Of a stretch of 29,393 nt of DNA, positions 1-8,391 are shown piece by piece. Every line of letters begins with the position of its first letter. Position 1 is the first letter of the stretch. The position numbers were made by a program, and so were the translations under genes. The notes beneath the pieces were generated by a model, which saw only the letters and a program-made list of their open reading frames with translations, was not told where the DNA came from and searched no databases. The DNA comes from a virus. The stretch is from positions 1 through 29,393 of the IMG/VR virus record IMGVR_UViG_3300045135_002039, one strand, 5' to 3'.

Positions 1-1
1 A

Positions 2-550
2 GGTAAAACATTTATTGGAATGTATCTTGGTTTAGAAACTGTACTCGATCCTAATACATTACAACACCAGCTTGTAGTCGTAAGATCGATGGTACCAACA
101 AGAGAAATGGGATTTTTACCTGGATCTAAAAGTGAAAAAGAAGAAGCTTACGTCGCACCTTATAAAGCAATAGCAAATGATTTGTTTGGCGACAATGGAA
201 CATGGGGTAAAGCTTTTTCTTCGAAGAAAATTGTATTTGAATCTACATCATTTATTCGTGGTCAAACTTTTGACAATGCAGTAATACTTGTAGACGAAAT
301 GCAGAATCTTAATTTTCATGAATTAGATTCTGTGATTACAAGAGTCGGAAGAGATTCGCGTATTATATTTTCTGGAGATCATTTACAAACTGATTTTAAA
401 TATGAAGACGATAAACAAGGAATATATAAATTCTTGACTATTGTTGAACAATTAAAAAACTTTGATGTTATCAATTTTGGATGGGAAGATATTGTCCGAT
501 CTGATTTTGTAAGAGACTATATTATGACAAAAGAGATGCTAGGATATTAG
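2..550 (+). CDS. phoH: PhoH-like ATPase, 5' end cut by the window
   Basis: P-loop NTPase of the PhoH family, common in marine T4-like phages; its exact role is unsettled. The gene begins before the window, since the reading frame is open from base 2, where the last residues of a Walker A motif (GKT) are coded. A Walker B motif follows (ILVDEMQN), as does the family-typical segment MVPTREMGFLPGSKSEKEEA near residue 30. About 182 residues are visible, the C-terminal part of the ATPase domain. It ends 9 bases before the endolysin gene. The ATG at 20 is internal, because it would remove the Walker A lysine. Confidence 0.88.
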   Translation, partial: GKTFIGMYLGLETVLDPNTLQHQLVVVRSMVPTREMGFLPGSKSEKEEAYVAPYKAIANDLFGDNGTWGKAFSSKKIVFESTSFIRGQTFDNAVILVDEMQNLNFHELDSVITRVGRDSRIIFSGDHLQTDFKYEDDKQGIYKFLTIVEQLKNFDVINFGWEDIVRSDFVRDYIMTKEMLGY

Positions 551-559
551 GAGATAGAT

Positions 560-1027
560 ATGGCATTTAAACTAGGAAATAGATCAAAACAAAAACTCGA
601 AGGTGTGCATCCAGATATGGTGGCTGTTGTTGAACGTGCCATTGAACTTACAAAAGTAGATTTTGGTGTCACTTATGGTGTACGTACTGTAGAAGAACAA
701 GAAAAGCTTGTAGCTTCAGGTCGTTCACAAACAATGAAATCAAAACATTTGATTCAGGATACAGGCTATTCACATGCTGTCGATGTTGTAGCATATGATG
801 GTGGAGATGTCGTATGGGAAATCAATGTATATGATGATATTTGTGACGCATTTAAAGAAGCCGCAATTGAACATGGTGTAGCAATTAAATGGGGTGCAGC
901 ATGGTCTGAAGGTGATATTCGTACATATGAAGGTACAGCAGAAGATGCAATGAATAATTATATTGATTTGCGTCGTTCACAAGGACGTCGTCCATTTATT
1001 GATGGTCCGCATTTCGAACTAATGTAA
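560..1027 (+). CDS. M15-family peptidoglycan peptidase, probable endolysin
   Basis: A 155-residue zinc peptidase resembling the VanY/L-alanyl-D-glutamate peptidases (MEROPS M15), which cut peptide bonds in peptidoglycan. Visible features are GVRT (R42), a serine-x-histidine at 61-63, HAVD at 72-75 and the C-terminal GPHFE with H151. D75 and H151 are the expected zinc ligands, with H63 or H72 as the third. No signal peptide is seen, so release would need a holin or similar protein. The size fits a single-domain endolysin. The start has AGGAGATAG just upstream. A role in host lysis is inferred from family and context. Confidence 0.8.
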   Translation: MAFKLGNRSKQKLEGVHPDMVAVVERAIELTKVDFGVTYGVRTVEEQEKLVASGRSQTMKSKHLIQDTGYSHAVDVVAYDGGDVVWEINVYDDICDAFKEAAIEHGVAIKWGAAWSEGDIRTYEGTAEDAMNNYIDLRRSQGRRPFIDGPHFELM

Positions 1028-1035
1028 AGGTTAAC

Positions 1036-1170
1036 ATGGCTAAGTTTCGTCGATTCGATCCTCGTAACAAAAAGAAAAATAGAAATAAAAAGCTTTCAAA
1101 AGAAAAAGAATTTAAAGCTTTAAAACATGTAAAAAAGGGTGTACATTCGAAAGAATACGTGTTAGAATAA
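1036..1170 (+). CDS. Small very basic protein, unknown function
   Basis: A 44-residue open frame lying in the gap between the endolysin and exonuclease genes, beginning MAKFRRFDPRNKKK. About 40 percent of its residues are lysine or arginine, so nucleic-acid contact is possible but unproven. It starts 8 bases after the endolysin stop and ends 4 bases before the next ATG, the spacing of a real gene in this packed region. No family recognised. Confidence 0.55.
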   Translation: MAKFRRFDPRNKKKNRNKKLSKEKEFKALKHVKKGVHSKEYVLE

Positions 1171-1174
1171 TATT

Positions 1175-1852
1175 ATGAACTTTATACATGAAAAAATTGA
1201 TCTTGGTTATGAAACTTTAGTAAGAGAAGACGGAGAAAAACGTCGGTACTTAACGCCTGATGGTACGCCGTATCCAAGCGTTACAACCGTAACTTCTATT
1301 CTCAATGAAGAAAAGATCGCCAAATGGCGGGCTAAAGTAGGCGAAGAAGAAGCCAATAAGATCGGACACCGTGCTGCAACTCGCGGCACGGCTGTCCACA
1401 CTCTCATCGAAAAATATCTACAAAACGATCCAGATTATGCTGAAGATGTATTACCACACGTAATGCAAAGTCTGACAAATCTAAAACCTATTCTTGACAA
1501 ACGTATGAATAAAATCTACGAGCAAGAGGTTCCGCTATATAGTGATTACCTTAAGCTTGCTGGTACATGTGATTGCGCTTGTATGTTTGATGGTGTCAAT
1601 AGTATTGTAGATTTTAAAACATCTCGATTCCCTAAAAAGAAATCAATGCTTGATCATTATTTTATTCAAGCCTGTGCATATTCTATTATGTGGGAAGAAC
1701 GTACTGGTATGGCAATGCCTAATCTAGTAATTATTATGGACGTTGATAACGGTCGTGCTCTAACTTATAAAGAGCATCGCGATAATTGGACCGATAAGCT
1801 TAATGAGACAATAGAACTTTATTACAAAAGGCAACGTCAAAAAGTCATATAA
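1175..1852 (+). CDS. PD-(D/E)XK exonuclease, MGME1/RecB-like
   Basis: A 225-residue nuclease of the PD-(D/E)XK superfamily, resembling the mitochondrial single-strand exonuclease MGME1 and proteins called exonuclease in marine T4-like phages. Visible features in order: PSVTTV near 34-39, the GTAVH motif at 71-75, an acidic QEVPLYS segment (E118), GTCD (D133), the core IVDFKTS (D146, K148) and a QACAY motif thereafter, probably the Q-x-x-x-Y of RecB-family nucleases. The likely role is DNA end processing in replication, recombination or host DNA breakdown. A TGTACA-type promoter follows the gene. Confidence 0.75.
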   Translation: MNFIHEKIDLGYETLVREDGEKRRYLTPDGTPYPSVTTVTSILNEEKIAKWRAKVGEEEANKIGHRAATRGTAVHTLIEKYLQNDPDYAEDVLPHVMQSLTNLKPILDKRMNKIYEQEVPLYSDYLKLAGTCDCACMFDGVNSIVDFKTSRFPKKKSMLDHYFIQACAYSIMWEERTGMAMPNLVIIMDVDNGRALTYKEHRDNWTDKLNETIELYYKRQRQKVI

Positions 1853-1867
1853 TTTTTCACTTTTTTG

Positions 1868-1896
1868 TGTACATTTCAAATGAAATGTGGTAGTAT
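1868..1896 (+). promoter_or_regulatory. TGTACA-class promoter 1
   Basis: The -35-like TGTACA at 1868-1873 is followed by exactly 17 bases and then TAGTAT at 1891-1896, preceded by GTGG. It lies between the exonuclease stop and the phosphatase gene. Five further sites in the window share this layout. Early or middle class is inferred. Confidence 0.7.
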
Positions 1897-1916
1897 ACAT
1901 TATGAAAGGAAATTAT

Positions 1917-2516
1917 ATGAAATTAAATAATCTAAATAAAGTAATCTTAACTGACTGTGATGGCGTTCTCATGAATTGGGAATACGCTATGAATGTATGG
2001 ATGCAATCTCAGGGATATAAGATTGTTGAAAATGGTCAAGAACATTACGATATGGGTGACCGTTATGGTTTAGATAATGAATTGAAAAAACGACTTGTTC
2101 GTCAATTCAACGAATCCGCCGCAATGGGATTTTTGCCTCCTCTTCGTGATGCTATGTACTATGTTGACTTGCTACATCGTAAGCATGGCTATACTTTCCA
2201 TATGATTACATCTCTATCAAAAGATGAGCATGCTCAAAAGCTACGTATTCAAAATACTCAAAAGCTATTTGGTGAAACTGCATTTACTAAATTTATCTTT
2301 GCCGATACTGGTGCTGATAAAGATGATGTACTAGCTCCTTATATCGGTAGTGGTCTTATTTGGATTGAAGATAAGTTTGAAAACGCTGAGCTTGGAGATC
2401 GTTACGGCCTTGAGTCAATTATGGTTGAACACGCTCATAACATGAATAATGATAAGTTTCCAACCTTTGCTAAATGGAGTGAAATCTATGAGTACATCAC
2501 TGGCGAGTCTGCTTAA
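1917..2516 (+). CDS. HAD-fold phosphatase, possible 5'-nucleotidase
   Basis: A 199-residue protein of the haloacid dehalogenase superfamily. The nucleophile motif TDCDGVLMNW places D13 and D15 at the N-terminus. The DxDGVL form followed by W recalls the 5'(3')-deoxyribonucleotidases and related phage proteins. A basic stretch after ITSLSKD and the IWIEDK segment fit motifs II to IV. Its substrate is unknown; nucleotide salvage or sugar-phosphate hydrolysis for the following glycan genes are both possible. The start at 1917 is chosen over 1902 because AAAGGA stands 6 bases before it. Promoter 1 is directly upstream. Confidence 0.65.
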   Translation: MKLNNLNKVILTDCDGVLMNWEYAMNVWMQSQGYKIVENGQEHYDMGDRYGLDNELKKRLVRQFNESAAMGFLPPLRDAMYYVDLLHRKHGYTFHMITSLSKDEHAQKLRIQNTQKLFGETAFTKFIFADTGADKDDVLAPYIGSGLIWIEDKFENAELGDRYGLESIMVEHAHNMNNDKFPTFAKWSEIYEYITGESA

Positions 2517-2745
2517 TCTTCGAAGTGAGTATGAAGATATTATTCGACGTTATCGTATTCCAGATCAATACAAGAATGGATGTATAGATAGTCTCGAATG
2601 GTTTACTAAAAACGGTAAAGGTTCTAATAGACTTAGATCCCAATATGATCGTGCCATTGAAATTGCAAATATTATTTTAAAAGAATATGAAAATGAAACG
2701 GGTAATCTATCAAGTCTACGTGGGCAAGAGATCGCGGCTCTATGA
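2488..2745 (+). CDS. Conserved-looking hypothetical protein
   Basis: An 85-residue, largely helical, charged protein that overlaps the end of the phosphatase gene by 29 bases and the start of the following glycosyltransferase by 59 bases. The start at 2488 has a GGAG upstream in AAATGGAGTG. No motif recognised. Position alone links it to the glycan cassette. Confidence 0.6.
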   Translation: MSTSLASLLNLRSEYEDIIRRYRIPDQYKNGCIDSLEWFTKNGKGSNRLRSQYDRAIEIANIILKEYENETGNLSSLRGQEIAAL

Positions 2746-3490
2746 TCATTGTGTTGAATCAGTAAAAGAATATTGTAAAGCACATAATATTGAACACGTA
2801 GTTCAAACACAACCAATCCTCAAAATTAAACCTGATGTCTTTGCTACAAATCGTAGTAAAGAATCTTATGAAAAGCATGGTGGGTTTCTTCCAATCTTTG
2901 AGAAGGAAAACGCTTTTACGTATCTAAAGACTAATGATCAGGTTGCAATCATTGATGCTGATATTTGGATTCGTCCAGGTGCTTCTAATATCTTTGACAA
3001 AGTACCAGAAGAATATGATTTTGGCGGAGTCTTAGAACGTGATATGCCTTGCACTCCACAATATCTTCGTAAGATCGCAAACTATACTCGTATGCAATAT
3101 GGTATGTCACCGCTTAATCAACTATTTGATTGGAAACATCCAAGCGGAGCAGGTGCAGATTTCTATAATATGGGCATGATGGTATTAAATAAAGGCTTTG
3201 AGAAATATCTCAGAGGGCAAACTCCTATGCAATTTTTAATGCGACCAGAGTTTAAAGTCTTTATTGATGGAATGGGAAATTGGAAATGGTCAACAGATCA
3301 AACTCTACTTAATGTCTTTGTAAAAGAAAGTAAGATGAATGTAAAGAACCTAACGTACCATTGGAATGGTTTATTTACTGGAATTGAAATGGATCGAATT
3401 CCTGAATGTAATTTTGTACACTTCTTTTTGAAAGATAAACTACCAAATCGTGGTGAAAACGTAGAGGAGCTCATGAAATATGTTAATTGA
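2687..3490 (+). CDS. Glycosyltransferase, GT-A fold, GT8-like
   Basis: A 267-residue protein with a DAD metal and sugar-nucleotide binding motif in IIDADIWIRPG (residues 90-92), a FYNMGMMVLNK segment like the NSG/NAG motif of GT8 enzymes, and a late histidine in FVHFFLKDK. Together these suggest a retaining sugar transferase using a nucleotide sugar. Acceptor and donor are unknown. It begins a run of overlapping accessory genes and overlaps the next gene by 11 bases. A second ATG at 2693 is an alternative start. Confidence 0.65.
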   Translation: MKMKRVIYQVYVGKRSRLYDHCVESVKEYCKAHNIEHVVQTQPILKIKPDVFATNRSKESYEKHGGFLPIFEKENAFTYLKTNDQVAIIDADIWIRPGASNIFDKVPEEYDFGGVLERDMPCTPQYLRKIANYTRMQYGMSPLNQLFDWKHPSGAGADFYNMGMMVLNKGFEKYLRGQTPMQFLMRPEFKVFIDGMGNWKWSTDQTLLNVFVKESKMNVKNLTYHWNGLFTGIEMDRIPECNFVHFFLKDKLPNRGENVEELMKYVN

Positions 3491-4166
3491 TAAAAAAATC
3501 TTTGTACATATTCCAAAGAATGCAGGAATGACTATTCGCCATAGTCCATTTCTAAAAGATAAAATTATTGTGAATACTGCTCAAACTCATAAAAGCCGAG
3601 AATATACTCAACAGCTTTTAGATAAAATGGCAATTACTGGAGATCATCATGGAATTGAACACGCTCGTTGGAGAGACCTTAACCCAACCTATACATCCCG
3701 TTATGGTGCTTTTGCTGTGGTTCGTAATCCTTGGGATCGGGTCGTTAGTCGTTACTTTTTTGCAAAAAAAGTTATCGAAGTTGAAAAGAAAATGGACCCA
3801 TCATATGCAGACGTTTCTAGCTTTGATGCCTTTTTAGAAGAACGACATAAATGGGGAAATGAATCATTTATGTGGCATAGAGCCGTCCGTGGTTGGTATC
3901 CAGCATTCGATCATGTAAGTGATGAGCAAGGTAATGTTAAATGTGATATATTACGCTTTGAACATTTAAATGAAGATCTTATGGCATATTTTAAAATTCC
4001 ACAAATGTCTCGTGCACGTAATGTTACTGCTTTAAATCCGGGAAATTATTTAGATTTATATACAAAAGAAACTAAACAAATTGTAGCTGATTGGTACGCT
4101 AAAGATATTGAATATTGGGGCTATGAATTTGGATATGGCCCTACTAAAAATTGTTGGGCATCATGA
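3480..4166 (+). CDS. Carbohydrate sulfotransferase-like protein
   Basis: A 228-residue cytosolic protein of the PAPS-dependent sulfotransferase superfamily (Sulfotransfer_2 type). The phosphosulfate-binding loop HIPKNAGMT lies at 10-18 and the 3'-phosphate motif VVRNPWDRVVSRYF at about 80-93, giving R82 and S90 as expected contacts. It would move a sulfate from PAPS to a hydroxyl, most likely of a sugar, since neighbours on both sides are glycosyltransferases or methyltransferases. It overlaps the next gene as ATGA. Whether the target is a host surface glycan or a phage particle is not visible. Confidence 0.78.
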   Translation: MLIDKKIFVHIPKNAGMTIRHSPFLKDKIIVNTAQTHKSREYTQQLLDKMAITGDHHGIEHARWRDLNPTYTSRYGAFAVVRNPWDRVVSRYFFAKKVIEVEKKMDPSYADVSSFDAFLEERHKWGNESFMWHRAVRGWYPAFDHVSDEQGNVKCDILRFEHLNEDLMAYFKIPQMSRARNVTALNPGNYLDLYTKETKQIVADWYAKDIEYWGYEFGYGPTKNCWAS

Positions 4167-4729
4167 TACGATTTAAAACAACAGAGATTTTCGAAAGTGT
4201 AAAACACTTCCATGATGAAATTAGAAAATGCCAGGAAAATGCTCATGGTAAAGCATATACCGCGCAACACGATGCTATTATAAAATATGGAATTGAATGT
4301 GAAACATATAGAGAACTTGGTATTATGCAAGGAGCTACTGCGGCAGCTGCAGTAGTAGCTGGATTTAAAGATCTACATTTAATTGATACCGATTTAAAAA
4401 ACTTTAATGAGTTTAAACCAATCTTCGAAAAAGAAAATATAAAAATAAAAGTCGATGGTAAATCTTCAACTTCATATAGATCCGAAGATTTACCTGAAGT
4501 TGATTTTCTTTTAATTGATTCTTTACATGTTCCTGGACATTTAAAACAAGAATTAAAAATACATGCACCACGAGTGAAGAAATATATATTATTTCATGAT
4601 ACATTTACTAAAAAATCTTTGCATAAAGAAGTTTTATTTTATATTAAAATGAGACCACAATGGCAATTAGTTGAGTATTATGAAAAGAATGTCGGTTACA
4701 CATTGATTAAAAGGATTAGTGATGAGTGA
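4163..4729 (+). CDS. Class I SAM-methyltransferase-like protein
   Basis: A 188-residue Rossmann-like protein. ELGIMQGATAAAA fits a glycine-rich cofactor loop (motif I), LHLIDTDL an acidic motif II, and VDFLLIDSLHVPGHL plus KKYILFHDT the later strands seen in TylF/cephalosporin-hydroxylase-type methyltransferases. Methyl transfer to a sugar hydroxyl is plausible but unproven. ATG 4163 overlaps the sulfotransferase stop (ATGA) and is preferred to the upstream TTG at 4151. Confidence 0.55.
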   Translation: MIRFKTTEIFESVKHFHDEIRKCQENAHGKAYTAQHDAIIKYGIECETYRELGIMQGATAAAAVVAGFKDLHLIDTDLKNFNEFKPIFEKENIKIKVDGKSSTSYRSEDLPEVDFLLIDSLHVPGHLKQELKIHAPRVKKYILFHDTFTKKSLHKEVLFYIKMRPQWQLVEYYEKNVGYTLIKRISDE

Positions 4730-5348
4730 GCTCGGAGATTTATTTAATAAGTATGGGTGTGATAAAACACGCAAACATCAGTATGAAAAAGTGTACGAAC
4801 CATATTTAGAACAATTTAAAGATAAAGAAATTAATATCCTTGAGGTTGGCGTATTTAATGGCCATAGTACTGAAGCCTTTCATGAATTTCTTCCAAAAGC
4901 AAATTTATATGGTTTAGATATTTTTGTCCGTACTCGTGCAGAAGATCTTGAATGCTATAAAAAAGATCGTACTCAATGGATTAAAGCAAGTAGTATTGAT
5001 CCGTCAACTCCTCGTCTTATCAAAGAAAAATTTGGTAATGTGAAATTTGATGTAATCATTGATGATGGTTTACATACTCCTCAAGCAAATAAAATGACGT
5101 TTCGATATTTGTCTCCACTTCTAAAAGATGATGGAGTCTTTTTTATTGAAGATGTTTGGCCATTAGAATCTATGTCTATGAAAGAATTAGAACACCCCTG
5201 GCTACGCAATCATCCAGATCGATATAATCAATTAGATAATAATATGTTTTTGACTGAAATCGAAAAATCTGATATGACTATTAAACGTCACGATAATCGT
5301 AACTTAACAGGACAACCAGATAGTTATATTATTGAGTTAGCAAAATGA
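4722..5348 (+). CDS. Class I SAM-dependent methyltransferase
   Basis: A 208-residue methyltransferase with a clear SAM loop ILEVGVFNGHSTEAF near 40-54, an acidic residue after LYGLDIF, and DVIIDDGLHTPQANK followed by GVFFIEDV. This arrangement resembles the sugar O-methyltransferases of the MycE/TylF type. It overlaps the previous gene by 8 bases and the following GT25 gene by 4. Probably decorates a glycan built by its neighbours. Confidence 0.7.
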   Translation: MSELGDLFNKYGCDKTRKHQYEKVYEPYLEQFKDKEINILEVGVFNGHSTEAFHEFLPKANLYGLDIFVRTRAEDLECYKKDRTQWIKASSIDPSTPRLIKEKFGNVKFDVIIDDGLHTPQANKMTFRYLSPLLKDDGVFFIEDVWPLESMSMKELEHPWLRNHPDRYNQLDNNMFLTEIEKSDMTIKRHDNRNLTGQPDSYIIELAK

Positions 5349-6043
5349 AAGCATTTGCAATTACATTAGATGGTAATACTACATCAGAAGCGGCGACTGA
5401 AGAATTAATTCGGTCGTCGCATCACGTTGGAAATGATTTTGTTGTGGTTCCCTTTCATGCAGTTAGACCTGAAAATGCTGAAAAAGATTTACGAGCAGAA
5501 GGTTTAATCTGGACTTATCCTTGGTCCCAGCCTAAGATTGATCTAGCTTCTGGCCTTACACTATCTCCATATAGAACTACTGATAAAAGAAAACGTATCG
5601 GTTGTTTTATGAGTCATTATAAACTATGGCAAGAATGTGAGAAATTACAAGAAGATATTTTAATTTTAGAACACGATGCGCTGTTTACAAACAAGTTAGA
5701 ATATGATATAATGAATAATAATTACGGAATAATTGGTATTAACGATCCTCGTGGAGCAACTCGTAAGTCAATGGTATATCATACGATGATACAAGAAAGT
5801 CGATACCCAGTACAATCAGTACCTCGTATAGATGCTGATATGGTTCCACAAGGATTAGCCGGAAACTCTGCATATATAATCAAACCTTGGGCAGCTACTG
5901 AAGTTATTAAGAGAGTTAAACAACTTGGAGCATGGCCTAATGACGCTATGCTTTGTTATCAAAATTTCAGAGCAAACTTTTTAGGCGTAACAAAGAAATA
6001 TTATACAAAGGTACAGGGCACACCCTCAACGACTACATTATGA
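5345..6043 (+). CDS. Glycosyltransferase family 25-like protein
   Basis: A 232-residue protein of the LPS-type GT25 family. It starts with an ITLDGN strand and has the diagnostic block RIGCFMSHYKLWQ followed about 15 residues later by ILILEHDALF, whose EHD is the nucleotide-sugar and metal site. A late segment NSAYIIKPWAA matches the family's core. GT25 enzymes add galactose or glucose to lipopolysaccharide cores. The next gene is a diverged copy of the same family, overlapping as ATGA. Confidence 0.75.
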   Translation: MKAFAITLDGNTTSEAATEELIRSSHHVGNDFVVVPFHAVRPENAEKDLRAEGLIWTYPWSQPKIDLASGLTLSPYRTTDKRKRIGCFMSHYKLWQECEKLQEDILILEHDALFTNKLEYDIMNNNYGIIGINDPRGATRKSMVYHTMIQESRYPVQSVPRIDADMVPQGLAGNSAYIIKPWAATEVIKRVKQLGAWPNDAMLCYQNFRANFLGVTKKYYTKVQGTPSTTTL

Positions 6044-6702
6044 TATATCCTGAACATTATGTAATTACTATTTTTGATAATGAAAAATCTAAAGAAGCAG
6101 CCGAACGTTGTATCAAATCTGGCCTACAAGTAGGAGGATTAAAGATTGAAAAGTGGAAAGCCACAACTCCGCAGGATGACATTGCGAAGATTATTAAAGA
6201 TGAGAAAATTAATACGGCTTATATGGATGAAGTTTATTCTCGGACTCCTAATTGCATTGCTGCTTTTCTTTCCCATTATAGTCTTTGGAAATTAGCTGTT
6301 GAAAAAAATAGAGAAATAACAATCTTCGAACATGATGCTGTCTGTGTGCAAAATGTTCCAACTATGATTAATTATAAAGGAGTAGTTTCATTAGGAGCTC
6401 CGTCTTATGGTAAATTTAATAATCCAACTTCATTTGGAGTTGTTCCGCTTCAATCTAAACCGTATTTCCCGGGCGCACACGCATATAGAGTAAAGCCTGC
6501 TGCTGCTCAAATGCTAATTGATCAAGCACGATTAGAAGCAAGACCTACAGATGTTTTCTTAAATCGTAATACTTTTCCGTTTCTTGAGGAATTATATCCA
6601 TGGCGGGTTGAAGCTCGTGATAGCTTTACAACAATTCAAAATCCGGTTGGATGTAAAGCAAAACATAATTTTAATAACAAATATGAGATTATAGATGTCT
6701 AA
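6040..6702 (+). CDS. Second glycosyltransferase family 25-like protein
   Basis: A 220-residue paralogue of the preceding gene: AAFLSHYSLWKLAVEK, then ITIFEHDAVC, then AHAYRVKPAAAQ, the same three blocks in the same order. The overlap ATGA with the previous stop fixes the start at 6040. The frame is open upstream, but that part lies inside the previous gene. Tandem duplication with divergence is the simplest origin. Confidence 0.75.
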   Translation: MIYPEHYVITIFDNEKSKEAAERCIKSGLQVGGLKIEKWKATTPQDDIAKIIKDEKINTAYMDEVYSRTPNCIAAFLSHYSLWKLAVEKNREITIFEHDAVCVQNVPTMINYKGVVSLGAPSYGKFNNPTSFGVVPLQSKPYFPGAHAYRVKPAAAQMLIDQARLEARPTDVFLNRNTFPFLEELYPWRVEARDSFTTIQNPVGCKAKHNFNNKYEIIDV

Positions 6703-7357
6703 TATGTCCGTTCCTGATTTAACAAGAGCATTCATGACAGGTAGTGATGCCAATACAGAATGGATGCTACCATGGTTTCTTGATAATTTCCAAAAGCATA
6801 ATACTGTTCCTATTACTGTTGTTGATTTTGGAATGACTGATAAAATGTTAAATCATTTAGAGAGTCGTGTACATTCTATTGGTAGACTAGAAACAAAAAG
6901 AAATGTTTTAACATGGCTTTATAAACCAGGTGCTATGTGGAATTCGCCATATAAAGCTACTTGTTGGATTGATACAGATTGTGAAGTCTTAGGTGATATA
7001 TCAGGTATCTTTGATGATTTATATTATGAAAAACTTCATATGGTGGTTGATCGGCCTTGGACTACTCGACATCGATCTTTAATGTATAATTCTGGTATTG
7101 TAGCATTTAAAGGCAAGCCACAAATTTTACAAAGATGGGCACAAGAATGTCATGAGAATCCTAAGCGCGGTGATCAAGAAACACTACACGCTATGTTAGA
7201 TCCTCTACAAGCAGCAATTCATATTCGTGAATTATCACATTCTTATAATGTTGTACGTTTAGATCATTTAGATAAAACTGCGCCCAAACAAATTTTAGTT
7301 AACCACTGGACCGGTCAAAAAGGTAAGGATCATATTCGGAGTTTAATGAATGAGTAA
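6695..7357 (+). CDS. Glycosyltransferase, GT-A fold with DTD motif
   Basis: A 220-residue protein with a DxD motif in CWIDTDCEVLG (D93, D95), a YNSGIVAFKG segment equivalent to the acceptor loop of GT8-type enzymes and a C-terminal NHWTGQKGK, where the histidine and GxK fit the family's diphosphate contacts. Similar in plan to the transferase at 2687-3490 but clearly diverged. Overlaps both neighbours by 8 bases. Confidence 0.65.
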   Translation: MSNMSVPDLTRAFMTGSDANTEWMLPWFLDNFQKHNTVPITVVDFGMTDKMLNHLESRVHSIGRLETKRNVLTWLYKPGAMWNSPYKATCWIDTDCEVLGDISGIFDDLYYEKLHMVVDRPWTTRHRSLMYNSGIVAFKGKPQILQRWAQECHENPKRGDQETLHAMLDPLQAAIHIRELSHSYNVVRLDHLDKTAPKQILVNHWTGQKGKDHIRSLMNE

Positions 7358-7949
7358 AGTTGCACATATTATTGGTAATGGTGATAGTCATAGATTTTAT
7401 AAGCCTGCAAAAGGTATTATCATGACTTGTAACTTGCCTCCTATTACTGGCATCACAAATGTATATGCTACTGCTATTGTAGATTTTAAAATGTGTCGTG
7501 CTATGCATGAAGGTTCTGTAGATTTACGAGCTTATGATTGGGTTATGGGCGCAAGACCTAAAAAATATACAGAAATGAAGCCTGATTTTTATATGAGATT
7601 TGCAAGACATATTAAAGAGTTTTATACGGTATTACCACGATATGCTGCTAATTATACGGACTTTAATTGTGGGCATATGTGTACACATTACGTAGCCAAC
7701 AAACTAAACTGCGATGAGATCCATATGTATGGATTTGATTCTATATTTGATTTTAATCTTGTAAGTACGACTGACTTTGTATTAAACTCAAATCGTGATG
7801 CATTTAATACTCATCGATTAGCTCAAAATTGGAGACCAATTACTGAAGGTATTTTTAGAGAATTTAAAAATACTCAGTTTGTTGTTTATCATAAACATGG
7901 TGCAGCTAAAATTAATTTACCAGAAAACGTAGAAGTACGTGTTGGATGA
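7350..7949 (+). CDS. Rossmann-like protein of the glycan cassette, unknown
   Basis: A 199-residue protein beginning VAHIIGNGDSHRF, a glycine-rich GNG-S strand-turn-helix like that of DUF115 and some sialyltransferase-like proteins, with a later DEIHMYGFDSIF segment resembling the GFD-type motif of those families. No catalytic assignment is possible by eye. It overlaps the GT-A gene by 8 bases and the peptidase gene by 4, so it belongs to the same transcript. Confidence 0.55.
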   Translation: MSKVAHIIGNGDSHRFYKPAKGIIMTCNLPPITGITNVYATAIVDFKMCRAMHEGSVDLRAYDWVMGARPKKYTEMKPDFYMRFARHIKEFYTVLPRYAANYTDFNCGHMCTHYVANKLNCDEIHMYGFDSIFDFNLVSTTDFVLNSNRDAFNTHRLAQNWRPITEGIFREFKNTQFVVYHKHGAAKINLPENVEVRVG

Positions 7950-8368
7950 TTATTGAATTCAGAGGCCACGCAAAGAAAGCCATCAAAGACGAAGTAGAAC
8001 TTGCTGCATGGTTTGTAAAAGATGAACTAATGCCTCGTCATCGTAAGATTTATATTACTATTCATTTTATGAAAAATCTACGTAAAAACGAAGGTATACA
8101 CGGTGATGTATTAGACGAAGAAGATCGTGAATATACAATCAGAGTAGATTCAAGCCAAGCTCGTAAAGAAATTATATCAACTATTATTCATGAAATGGTT
8201 CATGTTTATCAGTACGTAACTGGCAAGATGAAACAAAAATGGGTTCATGAAGTTGTCTTTGAAAAAAAGGTTTATCCATGGGATATGGAATATCAAGAAA
8301 GACCATGGGAAATTGAAGCGCATACTTTCGAAAAGGATCTGTATGCTAAATTTTATAAATATATCTAA
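7946..8368 (+). CDS. Small zinc metallopeptidase (HExxH), SprT-like
   Basis: A 140-residue protein with the zincin signature HEMVH at 82-86 in a helix IISTIIHEMVHVYQ, and a second acidic site EIEAH at 122-126 that could give the third zinc ligand. The arrangement resembles SprT-like and related phage minimal metallopeptidases. No signal peptide, so it would act in the cytoplasm. Substrate unknown. It closes the overlapping cassette begun near 2687. Confidence 0.6.
   Translation: MIIEFRGHAKKAIKDEVELAAWFVKDELMPRHRKIYITIHFMKNLRKNEGIHGDVLDEEDREYTIRVDSSQARKEIISTIIHEMVHVYQYVTGKMKQKWVHEVVFEKKVYPWDMEYQERPWEIEAHTFEKDLYAKFYKYI
8354..8361 (+). promoter_or_regulatory. T4-type late promoter octamer
   Basis: Exact TATAAATA in the last codons of the peptidase gene, about 30 bases before the ATG at 8392. 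It matches the T4 late consensus read by gp55/gp33-modified polymerase. Because it lies inside coding sequence, its use is uncertain. Confidence 0.4.
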
Positions 8369-8391
8369 GTTTAACAACGATAGGATTTTAT

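Noticed and set aside
1207-1407. Minus-strand frame opposite the exonuclease gene
   Set aside because: Shadow of a well-supported gene on the plus strand, with no motif or ribosome site.
4413-4604. Minus-strand frame within the methyltransferase-like gene
   Set aside because: Antisense to a gene with cofactor motifs; product is low-complexity.
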